Position numbers and translations under genes: made by a program
The notes under the pieces: generated by a model
Database searches by the model: none
What the model was told of the DNA's origin: nothing
Seen by the model: only the letters and a program-made list of their open reading frames with translations
Assembly (NCBI RefSeq): GCF_000001735.4
Contig: NC_003074.8
Coordinates: 434,101 to 498,100 of the forward strand
Direction: 5' to 3'
Source: Arabidopsis thaliana
Taxonomy: Eukaryota; Streptophyta; Magnoliopsida; Brassicales; Brassicaceae
Length of the DNA: 64,000 nt
Shown: in pieces, positions 25,194 to 35,996 of the stretch
How the letters are laid out: each line of letters starts with the position of its first letter
Position numbering within the stretch: the stretch's first letter is position 1

Positions 25194-25229
25194 ATGAAGC
25201 AGATGTTTTGGGGAACCAGAGTTCTGTAA
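25194..25229 (+). CDS. Short upstream ORF in the leader of the RING-H2 gene
   Basis: An 11-codon frame (MKQMFWGTRVL, stop TAA) starts 91 bases before the main ATG, in the predicted second leader exon. It ends before the main start. A translated uORF here could lower expression of the RING protein. There is no evidence of translation beyond the open frame, so this is a candidate only. Confidence 0.35.
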   Translation: MKQMFWGTRVL

Positions 25230-25284
25230 ATAGAAACCTTCACGCGACGTTGAAAGGTTTTTGAGACGAATATAGGAGGAGAAG

Positions 25285-26588
25285 ATGGGATGTGTTTCTT
25301 CTTGCTTCCGGGTCGAGGACATTGATGAGTACATGAATCCAAACAGCTCTGTCTATAGGAACTGTCCCTGCATAAGATGCCTTGCTCATAATTTCCTTAA
25401 CCTGGTAACTGCTTGCTTCACATTGCTATTTCAGTTTATGCTTCTTATGGTTAGATATCTCGAAAGTTTTCATGTTTCTATAGTTACAATTTCTAGTTCT
25501 TGTCACAGTTATTTACTTTGATCTGTAATCTGATTTTTTGAGCCCATATTAATCGTTGCAGTATATTTCGGTCTTCAGAAGAGGGGAAACTCGCTCTCTC
25601 CCATCTTCGGTTCAAGCTACTGCATCGATAACTTCCTCTTCTTCACACGATAACTTTTTGTCTGAAGCATTCCGTTCTACTCCAAGACCTCTGCCTTATG
25701 ATGCTGATCCTAGATACTTCCGCTCACTCGTCTCAAGACGGGAGAAGGGTTCAAGTCATTCTCATGAGGAAGTTGAACCTTTAAGAAGCGATAGCGATGC
25801 AGATTCTGAATCTTTCGGGGTAGGAGGGTGCAAATGGGCTAATAATAAGTCCACCCTCTCTGATAAAGATTCCAAAGAAGAGTACTCTAGTAAATCCAGT
25901 CTCAGGATTTTGAGATCAAGGTCCAAGTCAATAATGGCCGACTCTGAAAACATGTATATATTGTCTGAAGACGAAGATGTCTGCCCAACTTGTCTTGAAG
26001 GTAATAATAATCCCATTCAACAGTCTCCTTTTTGTTCCTTCAGTATTCATATCTTGTTGGTTTTTTGCAGAATATACATCAGAGAACCCAAAGATTGTGA
26101 CAAAATGTTCACACCATTTCCACCTTAGTTGCATTTATGAGTGGATGGAGAGAAGTGAAAACTGTCCAGTCTGCGGAAAGGTAACCACTTTTTTTTTCTG
26201 CATTCTTAGAACGAAGTGCGTATAAAACTCCCGTCAAAGCAAAAGGCCATATGCTTTTCGAAATTGCACGGTCTAGATGATGAAAAGCTCTAATATTTTC
26301 CTGGAATTCATAACAATATTGTTGTTCTGATTCATTCTGATTTTTAAAAAGCTCCATTTTCAAATTTCATCATGCTCTTTCCATGGCTTCTTCTGGTTTT
26401 ATCTGCCTGAGACTCAGATGGTAGAACAAGTGAAAGCATATGTGCGTACAAGTTTCCCGATAAAGAAATAATCTTTTCTTGGAATCCTAACAGTTGTGTT
26501 GTTCTGATTCATTCGGATTTTTAAAAAGCTCCCATTTTTGATCCATTGTTCATGTATGCAGGTGATGGAATTCAACGAAACACCGTGA
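25285..26588 (+). CDS. RING-H2 E3 ligase-like protein with N-myristoylation signal
   Basis: Four exons (25285-25404, 25562-26000, 26071-26180, 26562-26588) encode 231 residues. The protein begins MGCVSSCF, a typical N-myristoylation plus palmitoylation signal, which suggests membrane attachment. The middle is serine-rich and low in complexity. The RING-H2 finger at about residues 180-222 has CPTCLEEY, then CSHHFHLSCI, then CPVCGK, which gives the eight zinc ligands. The last exon adds only eight residues (VMEFNETP). RING-H2 proteins act as ubiquitin ligases; substrate and pathway are unknown. A leader intron precedes the start codon. From memory this is At3g02290 with a close paralogue next to SEP1 on chromosome 5. 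Confidence 0.9.
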
Positions 26589-27450
26589 TCATCGACCATT
26601 GATCCGTGTCCTGTATCTGAACTGAAACCGGGGAAGATGACAAGGCAATGCAAGGAATATAATTTGTAAATTTGGCTTTGTTGGTTTGTGAATATTTTCA
26701 TTTACAATGGTAAATATATGAAGCAGAAAAGGAGAAACTGTTACTCTGCAACAGTTTAAGTTCCTGAGAAAATTTAACTTCCATGAAACAAGAAGCAATG
26801 TTTCTTCTTTAAGTGACTTTTTCTCATGAAATGCCTCTGTTGTTGTATTCTCTAGTCAGTCATCAAAACTCTTACATCATTGTCGTTATATAAATAAATT
26901 TTTCTTTTTTTATGTGTTCAATCTAAGGAACTGATGCAGTGATAAAAGTCTTATGAAGTGGGGGAAAAGAGAAAAGAAAACATAATTTAGGGACTGTTTT
27001 GTAATATTTTATAAAGTAAAGGTCTTCCGATGTTAATATCAGAAATGTCTCTCCGGAGTCGGTCCCGGAGCTCTCGGAGCAAATGAATGAACGAGACTCA
27101 TTGCTTCTCTCTTTCCCTCCGTTTCTTACACATTAACTACTCCAAAAACCGAACAAAGACCTTCAGAATTTGCGATTCATCCAATTTCAACATTGATTTG
27201 TGAGGTACGGTTTCAGATTCTTTCTCCTTTTTTTTTTGGTTAATTGTGATTCTCGTGCATATGCGTGTGGTGTCATCTTTAGTTATGTAATTCGCGATTA
27301 GCTCTAAGATGGGTATTGAAAAACTTGCCTGATTCGTGATCGCTTCTGCTCATTTCTGTAAAAGTCAGAGTTTTGTTCATAAAGTTTGGGTCTTTAAGAA
27401 GAATAACAATTTTGTGCATGTTTTCTTCTTTAAAAGGGGAATTTCTAAAA
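26589..27450. other. RING gene 3' flank and RCC1-gene promoter/leader
   Basis: The first half is the 3' untranslated region and AT-rich spacer. A GC-richer patch at about 27040-27080, with repeated CCGGAG and CTCGGAGC, marks the promoter side of the next gene. A possible leader intron runs from 27205 (GAGgtacgg) to 27436 (ttaaaag), just before the start codon. No coding sequence of its own is seen. Confidence 0.45.
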
Positions 27451-29829
27451 ATGGATATTGGAGAAATCATTGGTGAAGTAGCTCCTTCTGTGAGTATCCC
27501 AACGAAGAGTGCTATATACGTTTGGGGTTACAATCAAAGCGGACAAACTGGTAGGAATGAACAAGAGAAGCTTTTGCGTATCCCAAAACAGCTTCCTCCT
27601 GAGCTTTTTGGTTGCCCCGCTGGTGCCAATTCGCGTTGGCTCGATATTTCTTGTGGTCGGGAACATACAGCTGCGGTTGCATCAGATGGTTCTCTCTTTG
27701 CTTGGGGTCAGTCTCTCAGTTTTCTTTTCCTTTGTGTTGTTACTAGATTGTCTTTCTTCTTGTGTTATAAAGTTCTTTTCTTTATGTAATTCTTGGCTTT
27801 GATTATGTATCAAGTGTGATAGAAAGCAATCTAAGTAGTTACCAATTAGTTGTTTGGTTATAATTGTTGGATCTTGTGATTGAATCTTAGGCAATCCGTA
27901 ACTTCCTGAAGACGGGATGATTCTTACATTTTTATGTCCTCGTTTCAGGTGCTAATGAATATGGTCAGCTTGGGGATGGAACCGAGGTTGGGAGGAAACA
28001 TCCAAAGAAGGTGAAACAGCTGCAATCAGAATTTGTGAAATTTGTGTCTTGTGGAGCTTTTTGCACTGCAGCTATCGCAGAACCCCGTGAAAATGACGGT
28101 ACTCTTTCCACTAGTAGACTCTGGGTTTGGGGCCAAAATCAGGTATAACAGGTTCCATTATCGTGACTGGAATTGTCACGTCATGTATTTTTCTAATACT
28201 CTCTCAATTTTTTCATGATAGGGATCAAATCTACCACGCTTGTTTTCGGGGGCATTTCCTGCTACAACGGTATGTACTTAAATCCTATCCATGATAGAAA
28301 CATACTAGTGTAGACATTGATTTGGTATTTGCACATATTATAGGCAATCCGCCAAGTATCATGTGGGACAGCTCATGTTGTGGCCTTATCAGAGGAAGGC
28401 CTTCTTCAAGCTTGGGGTAAGAATGCTTTGAGATCTTGTTATGCATTAGAATCTGTTTGTTTGGTATTTATTTATAATGATTTTGAGGTTTCTGTGTTCC
28501 ATGGATATTATAAGGCTATAATGAACAAGGCCAACTTGGTAGAGGAGTCACTTGTGAAGGACTACAAGCACCTCGTGTGATAAATGCTTATGCGAAGTTC
28601 CTTGATGAAGCACCCGAGCTTGTGAAGATTATGCAACTTTCATGTGGAGAATACCATACTGCTGCTCTTTCTGATGCAGGCGAGGTGTAAGTTATCTAAA
28701 TGCCTTCTCTTGAAAAGTTTGTGGTTATTCACATGAATGGGTAGCTAATTCTCTGTGCAATGTTCCGAGGAAGGAAATCCTTTTGATGGAGATATTGGTC
28801 TCATCACATCCTAGCAGATGGGAATGCTTGAGGAAGCAAATGAATTCCTGACTTGCAAGTCTTCTTCCCTTTTGCTTATATTTTCTCGGTTTATCTTATT
28901 CAGTGTCCACTGCTTATCTCTTTCGTGGCAGTTACACTTGGGGATTAGGAAGCATGGGTCAACTTGGGCATGTTTCTCTTCAATCCGGGGATAAGGAGTT
29001 AATACCAAGGAGAGTCGTTGGTCTCGATGGTGTGTCCATGAAAGAAGTTGCTTGTGGTGGTGTACACACTTGTGCTTTATCTTTGGAAGGAGCACTTTAT
29101 GCTTGGGGTGGTGGCCAAGCAGGACAGCTAGGACTTGGTCCTCAATCTGGTTTCTTTTTTAGTGTCTCTAATGGAAGCGAAATGCTTCTACGAAATGTCC
29201 CGGTTTTAGTCATCCCAACTGATGTCAGGCTTGTTGCGTGTGGACATTCTCACACTCTCGTTTATATGAGAGAGGGACGAATTTGTGGATGGGGTTATAA
29301 TAGTTATGGTCAAGCAGCAAATGAGAAATCGTCATATGCTTGGTACCCATCGCCTGTAGACTGGTATAGCTCAAACAAGTTTGTATTGTTTATTCAATTG
29401 CTAACCAAAACGGTATGGGATACAGAGATTGTGGTATTTTTCAGTTAGATTAACATGAACTCTGGTGTTTCGTTCAGGTGTGTAGGACAAGTGAGGAAGC
29501 TAGCAGCAGGAGGTGGTCATTCAGCTGTTTTAACCGATGCATTTTCGTTGAAGGAGTTGTGTGAATTTCAATTAGCAGATAGTGTGAACCTCTCAAATGC
29601 TTCAGAGATTCAAGATGTTGCATTCAGAATGGGATCCGAAGCTTTAGCCCGCCTCTGCGAAAGACTGAGGTAAGCAAAGTTGAAGTTCTTGGACAAACTT
29701 CTTCATTACCCCTTAAACTTTGAAACTTAGAAAGAATCCAAGTCAAGTAAAGCTAAACAATGCGACTTGATGTGTTTCAGGGAGCAGTTACTTGATGGGG
29801 ACTTTACTAATGGGGAAGAAGTATATTAA
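27451..29829 (+). CDS. RCC1-repeat beta-propeller protein
   Basis: Eight exons (27451-27706, 27949-28142, 28222-28269, 28344-28416, 28515-28686, 28932-29363, 29478-29669, 29781-29829) encode 471 residues. RCC1 repeats are plain: AIYVWGYNQSGQTG, LFAWGANEYGQLGDG, LLQAWGYNEQGQLGRG, VYTWGLGSMGQLGH, LYAWGGGQAGQLG and ICGWGYNSYGQA, each followed by a blade with a conserved SCG, ACG or AGG turn. The blades fill nearly all of the protein, with a short coiled C-terminal tail (ALARLCERLREQLLDG). RCC1 itself is a Ran exchange factor, but plant members such as UVR8 and TCF1 have other roles, so the function here is unknown. The start at 27451 is preferred over an in-frame upstream ATG at 27373 because a probable leader intron ends between them. 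From memory this is At3g02300. Confidence 0.92.
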
Positions 29830-30453
29830 AAAGCACAATCCCCAAACTCCGAAACAATTTAGTATTGTTGGAAGTTATTACAATTGGTCCTATATTATTG
29901 AGAAATTGAAGAATGTAGCAAACCAGAAATTACATTCTTCAGCAGAACTCTCTGTATCATTTAACTTTTCAGGACAGATTTCATTACTTGTCCTGCCTCT
30001 GTAAGATCCAGATATTGTAATTATATGTTCTGTACACTAGAATCGAAAATAAAAGCTACATCTTGGTGGCATTGTGATCTGTTGAATGTCACTGTTAACT
30101 TGAGAGTTTATATGCCTTTGTCACAAGCTGTGTTTGCGATTGCGGTTAGCATCTAACCACGTCTTTTTGTATCATGCATAGACAGGATAAGTACTTCACC
30201 AGATGAGACATGGTCGATGTTAACATTTCACACATTATACAAACCATACATATATAAGCAATTACAATAGGCACAAACAAATCCTGAAACAGAAGAGAGA
30301 TGTTGAAGGCTATTACAGCTATAGCCACTTGTGTCTACAAAAGCAAAAGTCTTGTGCAATAACATTATTATTCATATGCATAAGATCTAAGATCACACCA
30401 CGAAGACCCCACCAGTACTTGCTTAAGATCTTTATTGGGGGAAGAAGTATCGC
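29830..30453. other. Convergent spacer between the RCC1 gene and SEP2
   Basis: The two genes converge here. The spacer should contain both 3' untranslated regions, with possible polyadenylation signals such as AATAAA near 30049. I see no coding sequence or RNA gene in it. Confidence 0.5.
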
Positions 30454-31444
30454 TCACAGCATCCAGCCAGGGATGTAGCCGTTTCCTTGTTGGGACTGAC
30501 CTTGCACCGTCACAGCCATTTGCTCTGAGCACACTGGATGGCTATATCTGTTTGCAACACCACAACAACATAGTTTCGAAGTCAACAATAGAAACCCACA
30601 TTTTCAAGTCTGAGATATTGATTTTCCATACTTCAGACATCAAAGTGCTGAATCCTTAGACTAAACAACACGAGTTTTAACCAAAGCCTCTATGAAACAA
30701 AGACAATGTTGGGCTTAAAGCAAACTGCTAACTGTTTATAACCTAAGTTGATGTCTTAAGGCAAGAAAAGTTGTTTGATTTACCCAATTTGCAAAGTGGG
30801 ATCACATTCAAGAGATTGGTATAGTCCCTGAGAATGAGCCTGAGGATGTCCATAGGCAATATTCTGTTGATCACCACCTTCCCATCCTCCTCCTATATGG
30901 TGATGTCTCACGCCGATCATATCTTCCAGCTAAACAAAACACAATATTTTTCAAACTTTCCTGAAGATATCATAGAAATAATACAAAAGAAACATGTAGC
31001 AGTTGAAGAATGTGAAATTTAGACTCATATATATAAATTGGACTATTTAAAGTTTCCATCTATAAATAGAAACTGGAGGAGAGAGAGAGAAACATCATCA
31101 TATACCTTCATTGACAAAGCTCTGTTGGCATCAAGCAAGATATGCTCCTTACCTTGAAGATCAGAGAGCTGGTCAAGCATATACTGTGTCTGCAAAAAAG
31201 AAGAGGCATTTTCAGATAACCTCACGCATCAAAAACATTTCATGCATGTGTCTCAGTCTATATATAGAGAAAGATTTGTGTGAATCTTTCAGTGTATGTA
31301 CAGAAGTAAATCACCTTGATGCAGCGAACTTGCTTCAGAGAGCCGTCTAGTTGACGCTCAAGCTGCTCTAGCTCCTTTGAATTCAGAGGTCCAAGATCCT
31401 CTCCAAGAAGATTTCTGCAGCAACACACTTTCATGATCAATACA

Positions 31445-31480
<36 letters not shown>

Positions 31481-32587
31481 TGTTTATAAATGATCATCAT
31501 CCACATTAATGTATATACCTCTGCTGACGTTGCAGATTTTCATATCTACCTTTCAGCTTCAAGTACTCTCTGTAGCTGTTCTGAAAATTGCGAAGATAAT
31601 AGACAATTGAATATCTATGTAAGAAACTTTGAAGGGCTTTTGTCTCAAAATCAAACATTTTCTTTAGATAAAATTAAAAAAGGATAAATAATTAAGATCG
31701 AAGAGATGTTGGAGATTAAACCTCAAGCTCTTTAGCAGGTTTGTTGTTGACTTCAATGGAGCCATAGCTACACTTCTGATACCTTTCCAGTGTCTTGAGC
31801 ATGCTGAAAGATCAAAAAACACAAATCAGGAGAAGAAGAATCTATAAATTTAATGAACAAACTAAAATTTTAAAAACTAACAAAAGAAAATTTATAAAAA
31901 GAAGATCCCTTAATTAAAAAGATATTAAATTCATGTGGTGCTTAAATGTCTGCATGAGCTTTAATTAGACTGGTTAATGCATGGAACCACTAATTATTCT
32001 ACGTTGGATCTTTTAAATTTCATTGAAGACTGTGAATCTTTAGTTTACTTTACCAAGTTCTAATCACATATATATCCGTGTAGAGACAATGAAATTACAT
32101 GATAATAATAGTATATCATTATGATACTTTCCTAGCTCCGATAAATCTAAAAATAGATTGCAATTAAATCCCTAAGAATTTGACATGATGATTAAATTAA
32201 GATCAGATCTCGAAATTCAATCACTTGAAAGTACTGAATTATTCTTCTATAATCAAAACCTAATTAGAGATCAGATTAAGAAACTGAAAATATATCAAGT
32301 ATTTTGTTAAAAAGCAATCAAGAAAGATAAAACTCATCACAAGACTAGAAAAATGAAAGATCTACACACAGATCTAATAAGTGTATAAAGAAAGAGAAGT
32401 ACTTGGAGGTGCTGCAGAACTCGTAGAGCTTGCCACGGTTGGAGAAGACGATGAGAGAGACTTCAGCATCGCAGAGAACAGAAAGCTCATAAGCTTTTTT
32501 CAGCAAACCATTTCTACGTTTAGCAAACGTCACTTGTCTGTTGATTTTGTTCTCTATCCTCTTGAGCTCTACTCTTCCTCTTCCCAT
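30454..32587 (-). CDS. SEP2: SEPALLATA2, MIKC MADS-box transcription factor
   Basis: Seven coding exons join in phase: 32587-32403, 31803-31722, 31580-31519, 31414-31315, 31189-31106, 30929-30784 and 30547-30454, giving 250 residues. The MADS domain (residues 1-60) begins [20 protein letters not shown] and ends at KLYEFCSTS. The I and K domains follow ([40 protein letters not shown]), and the C domain ends [10 protein letters not shown], the SEP-type C-terminal motif. Known role: an E-class floral factor, partly redundant with SEP1, SEP3 and SEP4, forming tetramers with B and C class proteins to specify petals, stamens and carpels. Exon 5 is 84 bases and contains an internal GGTAAG that is coding. 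Intron 3 holds an (AT)n tract. It is the only floral regulator in the window. Confidence 0.98.
31449..31478. repeat. (AT)n microsatellite in SEP2 intron 3
   Basis: About fifteen uninterrupted AT units lie inside the 104-base intron 3 of SEP2, taking up almost a third of it. Such tracts vary readily in length between accessions. Confidence 0.9.
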
Positions 32588-35559
32588 CTTTCCTCACCCC
32601 AAAAAATCCCTATCTTATTTTCCCTCTTTTATAGCTATTTGTGTAACCTTATTAGGGTATGTAATGTTTTATCTATATACAGACACACAGAAACATGACT
32701 TGGGTATTGCTTTTTCTGGGGAAAGATCTTATCTTTTGGTGAAGTAAACCCTAGTTTTCAAGAACAAGAAAAGAAGAGGAATAGCTAGAGAGAAAACTTT
32801 AATTAGCTTTCTTTGGTTTTTTTGGTTGTGATTTGATATTAGGGCTCTTGTTTATTCTTTAGATCTTTTCTCTTTTTGAAGGGTTGTGATGAGATTGTGA
32901 ATCTGAAGAAAAGTTTTTGTGAATCTATAAAAGCTATAAAGATAAGAAAATTTGTGAGGGTGAGAGATCATTAGGGTTTGGTGATACAATATCTCTCTCT
33001 CTACTTCTTTACTCTTTCTCTCTCTTCCATCTTTTACACAGAAAGTAAAAAACATTCTCACACCTTCTCTCCCAAGTGCGTGCCACGCAGACACCATTAT
33101 TTGCCATGAGTAGTTAGTTGCTAGTTGCTACTAATTAAGAAAAATGAATTAAGTTTTTAAAACAAACGTTGTCTAGTTATATAATCCATGTCCATATACA
33201 TCTAGATATATGACTTAGATACCAATGTTTCGACTCTTTTAGGTCTACACGTACGTTGCCCAAACTTCATATTTGAGACATCTTTATTTATTTGTCAACA
33301 GAAATATTGAAACATGCATGGATCTTGATATTCTAAAGGTGCCTGAATTAAAATAGAACGATAACGTTTTAAAACCTAATTCCCAATTTGTAGTTTATAT
33401 ATTTCTTGTTTGATCCATATTATTACAAGCCTATATATAGTGTATATAAAACTCAATTAAGCTTCAAAAAGTCAGAAAACTCATCAATAGCTCAAGTTCC
33501 ACTAATTAATGCCCGAATTTAAAGTTCATCTCTATAGTTTAAAATTTGTTCGTAGCTAGATTTTGCATCTTGGAGTGGTTAGTTATGTTTATTAGACACT
33601 TGGAATGCTTTTGAATGTACAATGTCCGGAAAAAAAAACTAATACTGAAAAGGGGATTTGTCCAAGTGGTGGTAGATAGGAGGAGGCGCGTGAGATTGGG
33701 GAAACATTGGTTTCTTCTGCAATGAATGAAACGAAAGCAGCTATCATCATTTTCTTTTTCTTACTTCACAAGCCGCAGAAAAGCCTCTCCTACCTTAAAA
33801 TGGACATGTACGTGTCGCTTTTCTATTGCTTCCTATCTATTCGACAACATTGAAGTTTTGTTCTATTACTTTCGTATTCAATTTTTAATTTTTGTTTGAG
33901 AATACCAATTTTGTTTTGGATCTAAACTCGTTCTAATGTAAAAAATAATAATCAGCCGCAGTATATCAATATGTTACATTGTATCTGGACGTGGGATATC
34001 TGACCATGTCTCCATGAATCCATGATGATTGACAGATTTATAGGGATAAGTATCCTGGTTTAGGTAATCCATAAGTATTTATGAATATTATGAAAATAAA
34101 TTTTGATCAGAAAGATTAATTAGTTAAGACTATGATGTAGGGTATTTTAAAATATTGCTAAAAATTTTGCGCGCTTTCAGTATGTATATTTATTTTACTA
34201 GTTTTCGGTTGATATATGATTTCTTGAAGTAATTAAGGTTATTAGCTAAATGGAAGAGAACGTGAGGAATATAACACATATGTGATCACATACGAATATA
34301 TGTAGGTTTAACTTAATTGGTTCGTTGATTATTCTTTATAAAAGTGAAAGTAGATTTAAATTTGTTTTCCAATCTTCTATGTTTGGCCATTGTTTGCAAG
34401 AGTTTTGGGAATTAAAGTCTTTTTAGGTGAGACCAAGAAGGGTAAAATATGAGTTTTTGGGTCTAGAATTTATAAGTTAAATAGTTTATTCTCATTTCTA
34501 ATTATTGTTGACCAAAAAAAAAAAAAACTGTTTGGTTTTGAGGTTTAATTACTTATTGTATATGTACACTCTCAATCATAATGTTTTGGATATACTGTAT
34601 AGTAAATTTTTAATCAATCGTGTTTATTAGTATATATGTTACAAGTTACACCATTCGTCGTCTCAGTATCACTCTAATATCATTCTGGCGGATTTACTAC
34701 ACACAATTATGCAATTGTAAATAACTAAATACAAATAATTTTCCTTCAGACAAAGAATCTACGAGCAAAGATCTTTCTTCTCAGGTGACGTAGCAAGTCC
34801 GTATGTAGTAATTTAGAGAGACAGCTAAAAAACGTTAAAAAGTAAAAAAAAAAAAAAAAAAAAAAGTCTAGACAGTGGAAATTACGTAATAGGATGGGTG
34901 ATGTGGTTCGAAGTACACGTGTCGATATATGACTGAATAGTAAGTAAGCTTTGACTTTTGTGGTAGGGGGCTGGCCCAAAGGGAGGAGTCACCTTTCTAA
35001 CAGTGACTTGTCCCTCTTGTTTTTTTTTTACCCTTTCAATTTGTTTGATATTTTACCGTCTTATTACTTTGTTAATTGTGGACTATAATCTCTTCTTTAT
35101 ACCTTTTACAATGATTCAAATTGTCTAGTCTCATTTAGGTTATATATATATATGATTTGATACCGGAAAGCGCAACACGAACGCAAAGAGCAAATGACCA
35201 TTGGGGGAAATTTCAATAGAAGAAGAAACACATGTATCATGCTCACATGGGTTTCATATTCACCCAAAATCCTCCAAAGTAGAAGAAACATGTTGCCACT
35301 GTATATAGTAAGGCTTATTGGCAAAACCTGACCTTACCTAACATATGTTTTGAAAATTTCAACAAAAAACTATTATTTGTTTAGAATCATTCAAGCAATA
35401 TGTTTTGTAAACGACCGGTTATGATTTTATGAATGCGTCAATGGTGGCACCTAGAAGTAGAATCAAAGAATCCATCATTGATTAAGCTTTGCATGTCTTC
35501 TTAATTACCTATGACGATTTAGATTCGAATAAGTAAAATAGACACTACCATTCGCAAAT
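32588..35559. other. Long AT-rich SEP2 upstream region
   Basis: This is the widest intergenic space in the window, nearly 3 kb, and lies upstream of SEP2. A TATAAAAG motif reads toward SEP2 at 32626-32633, but it is only about 40 bases from the start codon and may not be the real TATA box. CT-rich tracts at 32990-33030 (GA-rich toward the gene) could be BPC-type binding sites. A 22-base A tract lies at 34844-34865. I saw no perfect CArG box by eye and no coding sequence. Regulatory content is inferred from position and from the gene's known flower-specific expression. Confidence 0.45.
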
Positions 35560-35633
35560 GGCCCATTAGCTCAGTTGGTTAGAGCGTCGTGCTAATAACG
35601 CGAAGGTCGCAGGTTCGAAACCTGCATGGGCCA
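35560..35633 (+). tRNA. tRNA-Ile (anticodon AAT)
   Basis: A 74-base cloverleaf folds with acceptor stem GGCCCAT/ATGGGCC, D arm TAGCTCAGTTGGTTAGAG, anticodon loop CTAATAA with AAT at 35594-35596, and T arm GCAGGTTCGAAACCTGC containing the B box. No intron is present. A TTTT terminator follows at 35636-35639. Position 26 is G, the base modified by TRM1-type enzymes such as the one encoded next door. Confidence 0.97.
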
Positions 35634-35996
35634 TGTTTTAACACCTCTACTTTTGATATTTAGTCTCTGATCCCTCTATTTTGTGTTTTCTTACATTCAC
35701 ACCCGTTATCTTTTATTTATTTATGCTTGGTCCAACCCTGTCTTTGGTTTTCTTACATTCATACCCATTATCTTTTATGTTGATCTTGGGGAGTTTATGT
35801 AGTAGGGTTTTAAATTAAAGCTCCTTCTTCTTTGGTATTTTGCCTCTGGAAATCGAAGCGGGTAGGACTTTTTATTTATTTATTGCATACACGTATTTGT
35901 GATTCCTCGTCGAGTTACATAAATCAATAGCGGAAGTAATTGGATTTGTGAGTAGAGAGACTTAAGAAGAAGAAGAAGAAGAAGAATACCAAAGCA
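35634..35996. other. Spacer and leader of the TRM1-like gene
   Basis: The 363-base gap holds the tRNA terminator, two near copies of a block around TTTTCTTACATTCA and CCCATTATC-like sequence (35686-35715 and 35749-35778), and the leader of the next gene. The leader ends in a GAA/AAG microsatellite at about 35964-35986. Confidence 0.5.

Noticed and set aside
27373..27450. Upstream ATG in frame with the RCC1-repeat protein (MFIKFGSL)
   Set aside because: A probable leader-intron acceptor lies at 27435-27436, between that ATG and the chosen start, so the upstream codons are likely intronic.
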